A program made the position numbers and the translations under genes. From positions 62,001 to 126,000 of the forward strand of contig CALIAU010000012.1 in the NCBI GenBank assembly GCA_938045585.1: a stretch of DNA of 64,000 bases. Direction: 5' to 3'. Numbering within the stretch: position 1 is the first letter of the stretch; each line of letters starts with the position of its first letter. This DNA is from an uncultured Saprospiraceae bacterium. Lineage in GTDB: Bacteria > Bacteroidota > Bacteroidia > Chitinophagales > Saprospiraceae. The notes below the pieces were generated by a model that made no database searches, was not told the origin of the DNA, and saw only the letters and a program-made list of their open reading frames with translations. This document shows, in pieces, positions 42,494 to 51,600 of the stretch.

Positions 42494-45400
42494 ATGAGAA
42501 TGCTGAAAAATTTTCTTGTAGTACTTACACTCTTCTCTTTTACCACTGTAGATGCGCAATATTTCGGCAGAAATAAACCGCGTTATGAGAGCTTTGATTT
42601 CAAAGTACTTGAAACACAAAATTTCGATATTCATTACTACACAAAGGATTTGGACTTTGTCGACAAGATGGGTCAATATTCTGAACAATGGTATGACATG
42701 CACCAAGAGTGTCTCCACGATACCTTCACTCACAATAACCCTATCATCTTTTACGATAACCATGCAGACTTTCAGCAGACCAATACTATTGGAGGTTCTA
42801 TAGGAGTGGGTACAGGAGGTGTTACAGAGGCTTTTAAGAATAGAGTCGTAATGCCTTACACGTTTACCAATCAACAAACACATCATGTGCTTGGACACGA
42901 AATGGTGCATGCCTTTCAGTACCATATGATCATAGGAGGTGATTCGACTTCTTTACAAAACCTCAGGAATGTTCCCCTCTGGATGGTAGAGGGTCTAGCA
43001 GAGTATATGTCCATAGGAAGAAATGATACCTACACTGCAATGTGGATGCGAGATGCTGTGTTGAGCAAAGACGTTCCAGATATTAAAGGATTAAATACAT
43101 ATAAATATTTTCCTTACAGATATGGACAAGCCTTTTGGACCTTTTTAGCAGGTTTGTATGGAGATGGTGTAGTAAAGCCATTCTTTATGGAAACTGCCAA
43201 ATATGGTTTTGAGGTAGCATGTAGGAATATACTTAACTCGAATGAAGAAACAATTGGGAAGCAATACTCAGAGGCCTTAAAGACATATTATGACCCCTAT
43301 CTTGGTGATAAGAAAGAGCGCTTTATTGGGCGACGTATTTTATCCGCAGAAAATTCAGGAAAGATGAATGTCTCTCCTTCCCTATCGCCAAATGGAAAGT
43401 ATGTTGTTTTCTTGTCTGAAAAGGACGTATTCTCAACTGATTTGTTCTTGGCTGATGCACGTAGTGGAAAAATATTAAACAAAATTTCTAGCTCTTTAAA
43501 AGATGGTCACTTAGATGCTATCAATTATATGGAATCTACAGGAACCTGGTCTCCTAACAGTAAGCAGTTTGCCTTCATTGCAGTAAAGAAAGGAGGCAAT
43601 GTCTTGATTGTTAAAGAAGCCTTGACGGGTAAGACAATAGCTGAACATACTATACCAGAAATTCCTGCGATGACCAACCCAACTTGGTCACCTGATGGAA
43701 AATCCATCGTAGTATCTGGTTTAAAAGATGGACAAACAGACTTATTCCAGTACACGCTAAAATCAAAAAAAGTTACGCAGTTAACGAACACAGAGTATTC
43801 TGAAATACATGCCAATTTTAATAACGATGGTTCGCAGCTTGTCTATGCTACAGACGAACGTAGTTTTACTGAAGGCAGAACAAATGGTCGGTGGACCTTT
43901 GATGTAGCTGTTCTTAACGTGGAAAGCCTAGAGCAGAATATACTAGACGTTTTCCATGGAGCAGATAATCTTAATCCTGTCTTTGATCATGAAAACAATA
44001 TTCTTTTCTTATCTGATCGCGACGGATTTAGAAACATGTACAAGTATAATTTCGCTAGTAGTGAAACAACTCAACTTACTGATTTTTTAACTGGTATCAG
44101 TGGTATTACAAGATACTCACCAGCCATAGCAGCTTCAAGAATCAGAGATAGAGTATTATTTACGCACTATTACGGTGGAGCATATTCTATCTATGAATCA
44201 AAGGTAGAAAAATTACTATCAGAAGTAGTGGATCCAAATGATATAAATTTTGATGCTGGAAAGTTACCGGTATTGGGCTTAGATGTTACAGACATCGTGG
44301 ATAGAAACATCCTTGCTATGGATGAGGATGAACTGACAAATCCTGAGACGTTTTACGATGCGGATTACAAGCCTAGATTTAAGATGGATTATGCCACAGG
44401 AGGGACAGGACTTGCTGTTGGGAACAATAATAATTTTGGAAACTATACCGGTTTGCAGGGTGGCATCGGATTACTTTTTGGAGACATGTTAGGAAACCAT
44501 CAGATGTTTGTACAAGCATCTATGAATGGAGAAATACAAGATGTAGGTGGCCAAGTTTCATATATAAATAGAAAACATCAACTCGCCTGGGGTGCCTCTT
44601 TTTCACACATTCCTCTTAGAACAGGTGGCTTTCTTCCTAACGAAATTGACACTTTAGTCGACAATAATAACAATGCATTTGAAGTATTGAATGCGCCTTA
44701 TCAAATATTACGTGTGTTCGATGATCAGGTCAGTCTATTTGCACACTATCCATTTTCAACAACACTGCGTTTAGAGGGAAGTGTTGCTGGAAGTAGAAGA
44801 GGATTTAGTCTTGACAAATACAATGTGTATTACCAACCCGTAGGAGGCGGATTTCGCTTTGTAGGAGAAGATCGTGAGAACATTGACCTGATGACAGATG
44901 AAATTCCACTTAATAATTTTTACACTATTCGAAGAGGTTTTGGTGCCTCCACAGGTATAGCACTTGTTGGCGACAATTCATTTAGTGGTCTAACCTCACC
45001 CTTAGCAGGACATCGATTCCGGATTGGTTTTGACAGGGTGATTGGAAATGATGATTTCTATTCTTCACTTGTAGATCTTAGGAAATACTTTTGGAAAAAG
45101 CCATTTAGCTTTGCCTTCAGAGCCCTGAGCTATTTACGGTTTGTGAATGAGTCCAACACCGTTTATCCGTTTTATGTGGGCGATATGGGAAATGTGAGAG
45201 GTTACGGCAGTATTACATCCTTGGGATTAATCAATGACTTAAATTTAGGATTTGATCAGTTGTTGGGTTCAAAGATGTTCCTTGCAAACGCGGAAATAAG
45301 AATACCGTTTACGGGACCGAGACAGCTGTCTCTGATTCCTGCAAAAGGATTTTATAGCGATCTCGCCTTTTTTATAGACTCAGGTGTTGCCTTTGATGAA

Positions 45401-45571
45401 TTTGAAGAAATACGTTCTGATGAGGTAAACTCTGCTCAGATAGTTACTTCTGTTGGTGTTGCCATGCGTATCAATCTATTTGGTGCTCTCATCGTAGAAC
45501 CGCATTATGCCTGGCCTCTCAAAAAAGATGTGGGAGGCACCTTTGGAATAAATATTATTCCAGGTTGGTAA
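42494..45571 (+). CDS. Large protein with HExxH peptidase, TolB-like propeller and C-terminal outer-membrane barrel
   Basis: From ATG 42494, 1025 residues. Signal peptide about 1-22 (ends VDAQ). Residues about 40-260 are a peptidase-MA-like metalloprotease with HEMVH (about 135-139) and downstream VEGLAEYMS. Residues about 290-570 hold WD40/PD40-like propeller blades (SPSLSPNGKYVVFLSEKD, TNPTWSPDGKSIVVSG, NFNNDGSQLVYATDE, DNILFLSDRDGF-like). Residues about 640-1025 are beta-barrel-like, with GFGASTGIALVGDNSFSGLTSP and the ending GTFGINIIPGW. The order suggests an outer-membrane-anchored surface protease. Upstream ATG 42443 adds a non-signal stretch and was not chosen. Confidence 0.85.
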   Translation: MRMLKNFLVVLTLFSFTTVDAQYFGRNKPRYESFDFKVLETQNFDIHYYTKDLDFVDKMGQYSEQWYDMHQECLHDTFTHNNPIIFYDNHADFQQTNTIGGSIGVGTGGVTEAFKNRVVMPYTFTNQQTHHVLGHEMVHAFQYHMIIGGDSTSLQNLRNVPLWMVEGLAEYMSIGRNDTYTAMWMRDAVLSKDVPDIKGLNTYKYFPYRYGQAFWTFLAGLYGDGVVKPFFMETAKYGFEVACRNILNSNEETIGKQYSEALKTYYDPYLGDKKERFIGRRILSAENSGKMNVSPSLSPNGKYVVFLSEKDVFSTDLFLADARSGKILNKISSSLKDGHLDAINYMESTGTWSPNSKQFAFIAVKKGGNVLIVKEALTGKTIAEHTIPEIPAMTNPTWSPDGKSIVVSGLKDGQTDLFQYTLKSKKVTQLTNTEYSEIHANFNNDGSQLVYATDERSFTEGRTNGRWTFDVAVLNVESLEQNILDVFHGADNLNPVFDHENNILFLSDRDGFRNMYKYNFASSETTQLTDFLTGISGITRYSPAIAASRIRDRVLFTHYYGGAYSIYESKVEKLLSEVVDPNDINFDAGKLPVLGLDVTDIVDRNILAMDEDELTNPETFYDADYKPRFKMDYATGGTGLAVGNNNNFGNYTGLQGGIGLLFGDMLGNHQMFVQASMNGEIQDVGGQVSYINRKHQLAWGASFSHIPLRTGGFLPNEIDTLVDNNNNAFEVLNAPYQILRVFDDQVSLFAHYPFSTTLRLEGSVAGSRRGFSLDKYNVYYQPVGGGFRFVGEDRENIDLMTDEIPLNNFYTIRRGFGASTGIALVGDNSFSGLTSPLAGHRFRIGFDRVIGNDDFYSSLVDLRKYFWKKPFSFAFRALSYLRFVNESNTVYPFYVGDMGNVRGYGSITSLGLINDLNLGFDQLLGSKMFLANAEIRIPFTGPRQLSLIPAKGFYSDLAFFIDSGVAFDEFEEIRSDEVNSAQIVTSVGVAMRINLFGALIVEPHYAWPLKKDVGGTFGINIIPGW

Positions 45572-45580
45572 ACTGGCAAT

Positions 45581-45613
45581 AAAAAAGGAGAGCATGATGT
45601 GCTCTCCTTTTTT
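45581..45613. terminator. Bidirectional Rho-independent terminator
   Basis: A 14-bp perfect stem (45581-45594 with 45600-45613, arms AAAAAAGGAGAGCA / TGCTCTCCTTTTTT) and a five-base loop lies between convergent genes ending at 45571 (plus) and 45630 (minus). U runs exist on both strands. Confidence 0.92.
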
Positions 45614-45629
45614 ATTTCTAACTGCTTTT

Positions 45630-46247
45630 CTAATTCCTATTTAAATAGGAATCTAAAAGCCAGCCACGTGTTCCATTGTAATCTACAAATACGAATTTAG
45701 TTTCCTTACCATCTAAGTGAATACTATTCTCAGAATAACCAAGGATTTGGATAAGTGCATTATCAGGTACACGGACTGCATGTTTTTGTGCTCCCATATT
45801 TGGTTCCAATCGTAATTCTAAACTACCTCCCATGCTATTCGTAACAGCCATCATTTCTTCTGCTGATGAGGGTGCTGCATTGCCCGTGTTGCTACGGAAT
45901 ACATCAGCCGTTCCTACCTTTGTATTCGCAGATTCCTGCGCTTCTAATTTTTTCTGCAATTCGTCAATCTGTTTTTGCATGTCGGTAAAAACCGAACTAT
46001 CTGCAGTTTCAATTTCTGGGTCTGCTTCATTTTCTATACGAACTTCTTCCATACGCTTACGCATTTCTGCATACACATCTGCTCGCGTTCTAGTATTGTC
46101 CTTTTCCACTGTATCTTCAATCCCTCTTATTTTTTCTTCCATATTTTCGAATACAGTACGATCTGCTGTTTTAACATTTTCGTCTGTTTCATTTTTGGCT
46201 TTTACTACGTTAATTAGCGTTTTAGCTAAATTGAAAAAGTTTAACAT
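45630..46247 (-). CDS. Coiled-coil protein with C-terminal SH3-like domain
   Basis: A 205-residue acidic and basic charged protein. Residues about 25-110 are heptad-rich coiled coil with two similar pieces (NETDENVKTADRTVFENMEEKI and NEADPEIETADSSVFTDMQKQI), suggesting an internal duplication. Residues about 140-205 resemble a bacterial SH3 domain: LELRLEPNMGAQKHAVRVPDNALIQILG, then FVFVDYNGTRGWLLDSYL. No signal peptide is clear; the first 16 residues are only mildly hydrophobic. Function unknown; SH3b domains often bind cell-wall peptides. Confidence 0.7.
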   Translation of the reverse strand: MLNFFNLAKTLINVVKAKNETDENVKTADRTVFENMEEKIRGIEDTVEKDNTRTRADVYAEMRKRMEEVRIENEADPEIETADSSVFTDMQKQIDELQKKLEAQESANTKVGTADVFRSNTGNAAPSSAEEMMAVTNSMGGSLELRLEPNMGAQKHAVRVPDNALIQILGYSENSIHLDGKETKFVFVDYNGTRGWLLDSYLNRN

Positions 46248-46364
46248 ATTTTCTCAGTTTAATTTCAAAATATATTTGAATTAAACACTTTACTTCCACA
46301 TTCCCCAATTTATGGCTAACTTTAATCCAACATAGTCACCTTCCAATATTTAAATAAGATAACT

Positions 46365-49139
46365 ATGTACACCCTCTTTAGAATAATCAGCATTTTATTT
46401 GTAGCGCAAATGCTAGGTGCGCAAGGGCCACCGCCCGGAATAGATCCTAACAATGAGTTATATCAACTTGGTTATTTAGACATTACCTTATATGGAGCGG
46501 ATGCCACAGGAACAGATGACTCCACGGACGCTATTCAAGACGCTATAAACGATGCACGCGATTATAGTTTAGTCTGCTATTTTCCTACAGGTACGTATTT
46601 AGTGAGTGATACACTAACTGCGAAATTACCAGCAGAGCAATTACCAAACGGAAACTGGAATGTAGATAGAAGGAAGCCCTGCGTTTTAGTAGGAGGCTAT
46701 CCCAGACCTACTTTAAAAATTGTTGACAATGCTCCGGCATACGATGACCCAAACAATCCATTACCTGTTGTTTGGATATGGGCAGAACCACGTGGAGATA
46801 ACGGATCCATTCCAGGAGATAATGATCCATGGGAGGAAGAACATGGCATTGCTTTTAATATGGTTTTTAAAGGCATTGATATCGATTTAAATAATAACCC
46901 GGGCGCAATTGGTGTCCATTTTAATGGTGCGCAGGGATGTACCCTGGAAGATGTTACGGTTTTTGCGAATGGAGGCTATTCAGGATTTAGAGGAACACAT
47001 GGAGGTGCCGGAAGTGGCTATTATAATATTGAGGTGATAGGTGGGAAACATGGTGTTGTCATTACGGACCCGCATCAATCCTTGTGTGGCACGTATGCAG
47101 GTGCAAAATTCATAGATCAAGAAGAGGAGGTATTTGTTTTACCGATGTGGTCACCCATGGTAATTACAGGCTTTCATATTGAAAAAGAGTCTGGTCCCAT
47201 AGTGTCATCTTGGGCTAGTCGGGGTGGTATTAGTTTTATAGATGGTGCTATCGAATTTACTGGAGCAAATACATCAATTACCTTTAATGTACCCAATAGC
47301 AAAAATCTAATCCTAAATAATGTATTTGTAAAAGGTGCATCCTTTTTAAAATCAAATGTTCCACTTGTGCAAGACCAATGGAATGCGGTTTCAAATTTTT
47401 CCTATTGTGGATCAGGTGGTCAAAATTTAATAAATGGAAATATAAACCAGATTGAAATTTCAGATATTTCTCTGGGTACACCGGATATAAATTTTTTATT
47501 AGAAAAACACATTTGGGACGAGGCGAATTATCCAAAGATAGAAGATCGGTTCGATAGTGATTTTGTGGATGTAACTGATCCCATTAAAATGGATGGAAAT
47601 GAGGCAATAGGTGATGGCATCAGTGACGACTCTCAAGCGCTACTCTATGCCATCGATAATTATCAAAAAGTCTATTTACCAAAAGGTATTTACAAGGTAA
47701 GTGAACCAATTCGCCTTAAATATAATACAAGACTTTTTGGGGCAGGAAAAACCTATTCCATTATACGCGCAGACAAAGATTGGAAACCTGCAGATGGTAC
47801 GGCTATTGTAGAAACGATTTATAATGCAAATGCGAATACTAGTCTTTCTTGGGTGTTAATAGAATCACACCTGAAAGAAAATCCTATGCTCACTTCTTTA
47901 AAATGGAGAGTGGGAGAAAATTCGATAATACGAGACATCATGATGGGTTATACAGATTGGATTCATCCAGATTCCAGTCTAATCCATGATCACCATGCAT
48001 TTGAATTTACTCATTTTGGTGGTGGCAGGGTATATGCCTTAACAGCTGAATGGACAAAAAATCAAGCTGCCTCAAAAGGAGACTTCTACAGAGGTTTATT
48101 AGTCAATGGAACAACAGAGCCTTTGAAGTTTTATGGATTAAATGTGGAAAGAGTACAGGGGCCTATTCAAGTAGAAATAAGAAATGCATCCAATGTAGAT
48201 ATCTTCTTTTATAAATCCGAAGCAGGTGCATTTTCAGGTGGTGCTGACACACTTGCCCCATCTATTCCGATACTAATAAATAATTCTTGCAATATACATC
48301 TACATGCAACAACAGGAAATATAGAGTTGGAAGAAGGATTTGGCACAGCAACCATTGAAAAAAGCTCTAAGGTATATGTAGATGCAATCAAAGGCTATCA
48401 GGTAGGACCTGAGTGGAACAATATTTTAGATGATCTAAGTGCTGTAGATAGTTACAATGATCTGGCAGTTTATATCGGTGATACTATTTCTGCAGGTTCT
48501 GACATTCTCTCAGATGTAACTGAACTTAACGCCATATTTAGTCCACAAGATGTTGTTGGAAGTGCTAATTATTTCTGGGAGTTTGGTGATGGGAATACTT
48601 CCGATGTGGAGAATCCTGAACACTTATATACATCTGGGGGCAGCTATAACGTCTGTCTTACTGTAAGTAATAGCTGTGGAGATATCAATACGATTTGCAA
48701 AGACATAGAAATTCTTGGTCCCGATCTCAGTCCTATTATAAATCTAAGCAGCCAGAACGTGCAAGGTAGTTCTACATTTGAATTAGTTATTGAACTTATG
48801 GAGCTAAACAACATAAATACGTCTGGACCAGTGACAGTCGTCATTCCAAAGCAAGATATGTTCAGTATAAATTGGGATAATACACTCGCAAGCCTAGGAG
48901 GCTATAATCTCAATAACTCTATCTGGACCTACGATGGCAGTGCGGCAGACTACCATATTTGGACAAGTACTGCAGTTATCAATGCTGGAACTCAGTCTAA
49001 TTTTGGTTTTACGGTAGATTTCATCCCTGAAAATACGGATGGAAGCACAAGCATTACGGCCTTTGTTTTGGCCGGCAGTGGGAATGAGGTTATTACCACA
49101 AATAATTCAAATTCTAAAACTCTTCAGTTTATCCATTAA
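46365..49139 (+). CDS. Secreted two-lobed pectate-lyase-like/GH55-like beta-helix protein with PKD domain
   Basis: A 924-residue exported protein, signal peptide about 1-19 (ends MLGAQ). Two beta-helix starts of the pectate lyase superfamily type: LDITLYGADATGTDDSTDAIQDAI (about 37-60, PTGTYLVSDTL) and GNEAIGDGISDDSQALLYAID (about 408-428, PKGIYKVSEPI). This duplication is like GH55 glucanases. A PKD domain covers about 715-790 (YFWEFGDGNTSDVENPEHLY). The last ~120 residues look like a CARDB/DUF11-type domain. I find no T9SS sorting domain at the end. Likely a polysaccharide-acting enzyme; the glycan is not known and catalytic residues were not identified. Confidence 0.8.
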   Translation: MYTLFRIISILFVAQMLGAQGPPPGIDPNNELYQLGYLDITLYGADATGTDDSTDAIQDAINDARDYSLVCYFPTGTYLVSDTLTAKLPAEQLPNGNWNVDRRKPCVLVGGYPRPTLKIVDNAPAYDDPNNPLPVVWIWAEPRGDNGSIPGDNDPWEEEHGIAFNMVFKGIDIDLNNNPGAIGVHFNGAQGCTLEDVTVFANGGYSGFRGTHGGAGSGYYNIEVIGGKHGVVITDPHQSLCGTYAGAKFIDQEEEVFVLPMWSPMVITGFHIEKESGPIVSSWASRGGISFIDGAIEFTGANTSITFNVPNSKNLILNNVFVKGASFLKSNVPLVQDQWNAVSNFSYCGSGGQNLINGNINQIEISDISLGTPDINFLLEKHIWDEANYPKIEDRFDSDFVDVTDPIKMDGNEAIGDGISDDSQALLYAIDNYQKVYLPKGIYKVSEPIRLKYNTRLFGAGKTYSIIRADKDWKPADGTAIVETIYNANANTSLSWVLIESHLKENPMLTSLKWRVGENSIIRDIMMGYTDWIHPDSSLIHDHHAFEFTHFGGGRVYALTAEWTKNQAASKGDFYRGLLVNGTTEPLKFYGLNVERVQGPIQVEIRNASNVDIFFYKSEAGAFSGGADTLAPSIPILINNSCNIHLHATTGNIELEEGFGTATIEKSSKVYVDAIKGYQVGPEWNNILDDLSAVDSYNDLAVYIGDTISAGSDILSDVTELNAIFSPQDVVGSANYFWEFGDGNTSDVENPEHLYTSGGSYNVCLTVSNSCGDINTICKDIEILGPDLSPIINLSSQNVQGSSTFELVIELMELNNINTSGPVTVVIPKQDMFSINWDNTLASLGGYNLNNSIWTYDGSAADYHIWTSTAVINAGTQSNFGFTVDFIPENTDGSTSITAFVLAGSGNEVITTNNSNSKTLQFIH

Positions 49140-49206
49140 AATTGCTTTCTACTTTTACATGCCTAACTGATGCATATCTATGTACTAGAAATTTTAAAAT
49201 AGAAGC

Positions 49207-49214
49207 TATCTTTG
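49207..49214 (+). promoter_or_regulatory. Candidate -7 element for the tfoX-like/dinB-like pair
   Basis: TATCTTTG matches TAnnTTTG exactly, about 68 bases before the ATG at 49283. No clear -33 TTG at the expected distance. Confidence 0.35.
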
Positions 49215-49282
49215 ACAAACAGCCTGCAGGGTTTAAACCAAAGTACAAGGCGGATTCATATGTCAATTAAATCTACTACTAG

Positions 49283-49636
49283 ATGGCTTACGATACATAC
49301 CTAAGTGAACGCATAGAGCACATTTTAAAAGAGAAGAAAATTCAGTTTGAGCCAAAAAAAATGTTTGGTGGTATCTGCTATATGGTAGATGGTAAAATGT
49401 GTGTAGGAGTGCATGAGGATACAGTCATGGCACGTGTGGGTGCAGAGGCGTATTCAGATGCTCTTGAAAAAACGGGGGCCACTGAAATGAATATCACAGG
49501 AAGAGCTCTCACAGGTTTTGTCTTTGTTGGCAATGAAGGAATAGACTCAGATGAGCAATTAGAATATTGGGTAGATCTCTGTTTACAATTTAATCCATTC
49601 GCAAAAGCATCAAAAAAGAAAAAGAAGAAGAAATGA
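49283..49636 (+). CDS. TfoX N-terminal domain protein
   Basis: A 117-residue small protein with the TfoX-N fold: KKMFGGICYMVDGKMCVGVHEDTVMARVG, then TGRALTGFVFVGNEGIDSDEQLEYWVDLCLQF, then a poly-lysine tail (KKKKKKK at the end). In gammaproteobacteria TfoX controls competence; short standalone TfoX-N proteins in other groups have no settled role. Its stop codon overlaps the ATG of the DinB-like gene by four bases (ATGA), so the two are coupled. Confidence 0.88.
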   Translation: MAYDTYLSERIEHILKEKKIQFEPKKMFGGICYMVDGKMCVGVHEDTVMARVGAEAYSDALEKTGATEMNITGRALTGFVFVGNEGIDSDEQLEYWVDLCLQFNPFAKASKKKKKKK

Positions 49637-50073
49637 ACTTGCAAAGTTATTTTGAATACAACTATAAGATGAATGAACTGCTCATTGAAAACTTTTTAGA
49701 AAACGCAGATGCGTTTCCAATGAAAGCTATGCAGCTTTTTTCCCATACACTCAATGCGCACAGTTACTGGAATAACAACATTATGGAACGACCTGAACTT
49801 ACGAGTTGGCAGGAACACTCCGTCGATAGTTATAAGGATATAAACATGGATACCTATCGGTCCAGTATTTTTATAATAGAGAACTATGATCCGCAAGACA
49901 TAGTTAATTACAAAAATAGCCTTGGAAATACATATAAGAATACGATACACGATATTCTATTTCATGTTATCAATCATTCCACCTACCATAGAGGACAAAT
50001 TACTATGCTGACGCGTGATTCTGGTATCAATCCCGTATCAACAGATTATATTTTCTTCAAAAGAGAAAACTAA
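49633..50073 (+). CDS. DinB-family protein
   Basis: A 146-residue DinB-like four-helix bundle. Putative metal ligands: a histidine in LFSHTLNAHSYW (about 36-41), and two in FHVINHSTYHRGQITML (about 112-128), the diagnostic HxxxH segment. Members are thought to be metal-dependent transferases or stress proteins. Coupled to the TfoX-N gene. It resembles the protein at 665-1174 only in fold and motif. Confidence 0.85.
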   Translation: MNLQSYFEYNYKMNELLIENFLENADAFPMKAMQLFSHTLNAHSYWNNNIMERPELTSWQEHSVDSYKDINMDTYRSSIFIIENYDPQDIVNYKNSLGNTYKNTIHDILFHVINHSTYHRGQITMLTRDSGINPVSTDYIFFKREN

Positions 50074-50078
50074 TTTTG
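50071..50078 (+). promoter_or_regulatory. Candidate -7 element for the alpha/beta hydrolase gene
   Basis: TAATTTTG matches TAnnTTTG exactly, 21 bases before the ATG at 50100 and overlapping the stop of the DinB-like gene. A -33 TTG is not evident. Confidence 0.35.
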
Positions 50079-50099
50079 CTTTAGAATTGTCTTTAGAAT

Positions 50100-51068
50100 A
50101 TGAGATCTTTAAAAACACAGCTCGTTCTAATCTTATTTCTTAGCCTAGTCCAAATAGGATTTGCTCAAACCCTACAACTCTACTTTGAACGGGCAGATTC
50201 TACTGAAATAACAGAAATGGGCTATCTGATTGAAGAAGAGGGTGAATTAATCCACAAGGCAATTGATCCAGACAGGGCAAAAGAAGAATTATTATCCAAG
50301 CTGACAAAACAGATTGAAGAGACTGGGAATGGCAATATTGTCTTCTACATCCATGGCATGATGGCGCATACAAAGTGGTATCAAAAAATGGTTCAAAATA
50401 AACTTAACCAAGGGCTATTTTCCAAAGATGAAAACAACATGGATATTATTGTTTCCTTGGTCTGGTATGGGACTATGGATTATCCCCAAAATTATGTGGA
50501 CGCACTTAGCATAGGAAAATCTTACTTCCCCTTAGTGGACGAAATACAGGCCTTATCAAAAAAACTAGATTCAGATAGAAAGATTAGTTTCATCATGCAC
50601 TCTATGGGATCTAGGACATTTCAAGGAATCTATAACAGTTATATGTTATTAGAAGACCCTAGCTGGCAGGCAGAAGATGTACTTTTTGTAGCATCTGATG
50701 CACCTGAAGATTGTTTTTATACGGATGGAGTGTTTGAACACATAGATAGTTTTGCCCAAGAAATATATGTCTATAAGAATGTACATGATTTCACCCTAGG
50801 TATTTCCCGCGGATTGAATAAGCAAGATAGAATAGGTCTGAGTGGTATCAGCGATATGACTAAGGTATCTGAGGCAATCTCGGTCATTGATGTTTCTGTA
50901 CTTAATGATAATGAGGGCATGATGCAACTTACTGGCCACCGCTACTTTTTTGAAAGCCCCACTGTTAGGAAAGATATTTTGCGTGTGTTGAATAGTACAA
51001 AGCAGGGTACTCCTCGGGATATTGTCCAGGATAGTATATTACCACGAACCTATACTCTAATAAAATAA
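50100..51068 (+). CDS. Exported alpha/beta hydrolase (DUF900-like)
   Basis: A 322-residue protein with signal peptide (1-23, ends IGFAQ). NIVFYIHGMMAHTKWYQ carries the oxyanion-hole HG motif, and SFIMHSMGSRTFQGIY supplies the nucleophile (HSMGS, about residues 163-167), with methionine replacing the usual first glycine of GxSxG. A histidine in LTGHRYFF near the end is the likely third triad member. DUF900-type proteins are uncharacterised esterase/lipase-like enzymes. The gene faces a small minus-strand transcript unit that ends just past its stop. Confidence 0.75.
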   Translation: MRSLKTQLVLILFLSLVQIGFAQTLQLYFERADSTEITEMGYLIEEEGELIHKAIDPDRAKEELLSKLTKQIEETGNGNIVFYIHGMMAHTKWYQKMVQNKLNQGLFSKDENNMDIIVSLVWYGTMDYPQNYVDALSIGKSYFPLVDEIQALSKKLDSDRKISFIMHSMGSRTFQGIYNSYMLLEDPSWQAEDVLFVASDAPEDCFYTDGVFEHIDSFAQEIYVYKNVHDFTLGISRGLNKQDRIGLSGISDMTKVSEAISVIDVSVLNDNEGMMQLTGHRYFFESPTVRKDILRVLNSTKQGTPRDIVQDSILPRTYTLIK

Positions 51069-51107
51069 AAAAAAAGACCGGCTCTAGTAACCCCCTACGA
51101 ACCGGCC
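51067..51107 (-). terminator. Rho-independent terminator on the minus strand
   Basis: Arms GGCCGGTTC (51107-51099) and GAGCCGGTC (51084-51076) pair fully with G-U wobbles when read on the minus strand, followed by U9. On the plus strand the same stem has two A-C mismatches and no U run, so the minus strand is the likely sense. Confidence 0.6.
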
Positions 51108-51195
51108 CGAAAGAAAGAAGATATTTCATTTAAGTATCCTCCTCCATAATCTGAACATAAGACTAACTGCCAATTCCTTGCCAAAAAGAGGCTAT
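51067..51195 (-). ncRNA. Candidate small minus-strand transcript with leader-peptide-like ORF and terminator
   Basis: On the minus strand, TAGATTTG (51202-51209) matches the -7 consensus. Then comes GGAGGAGG (51138-51145), an unusually strong Shine-Dalgarno sequence for this phylum, followed eight bases later by ATG (51127-51129), reading MKYLLSFGPVRRGLLEPV. A nine-bp hairpin with two G-U pairs (51099-51107 with 51076-51084) overlaps this frame and is followed by nine U (51067-51075). The unit resembles an attenuator or a regulatory RNA. Downstream it would run antisense into the hydrolase gene rather than into a gene on its own strand. This is inference from sequence layout only. Confidence 0.35.
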
Positions 51196-51201
51196 CCTAA
51201 G

Positions 51202-51209
51202 CAAATCTA
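51202..51209 (-). promoter_or_regulatory. Candidate -7 element of the small minus-strand transcript
   Basis: TAGATTTG on the minus strand, exact match to TAnnTTTG. It would give a transcript of roughly 130 bases ending at the terminator at 51067. Confidence 0.3.
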
Positions 51210-51468
51210 TCGTCTTAGATATATTAATTTTTTTACCCTAGTATAAATCATTGAATACGTATAAATTATAAACAATAATTTTTATATACGTTAATTAGAT
51301 TTATGAAGGTCTTGGTGCAGATGACGCCTATCTTACATTTTAGCATGGGGATAATAATGTCTGACTTTGTTTATCAAGCATCCATATCAAATCACGAGGA
51401 AGGCGAACGAATTAGCTCAATGCATGTATATCTGCAAGTTCTCTGAATCCACTTACTTGAGTGCAATC

Positions 51469-51600
51469 GCGTGAGTCTGCCTGGAAGGTGGACAGAGTCC
51501 AGACCTGACTGCCTGCGCAAGCATGCAGGCAGGGCCGACCGCACAGGGAGCCTGGAAGGGAGCGACCTGACTGAGTGCAGCGAAGGAATGGGCACGCCCA
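51469..51600. repeat. Dispersed element copy B (inverted), with extra hairpin insert
   Basis: The reverse complement of this 132-bp segment matches 32571-32682 almost base for base, starting TGGGCGTGCCCA and ending GCAGACTCACGC. It carries an additional insert with the perfect arms CTGCCTGC / GCAGGCAG (about 51508-51531 on the plus strand). It lies in the 694-bp gap before htpG. Minus-strand frames of 66 and 78 codons over it look spurious. Confidence 0.85.
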
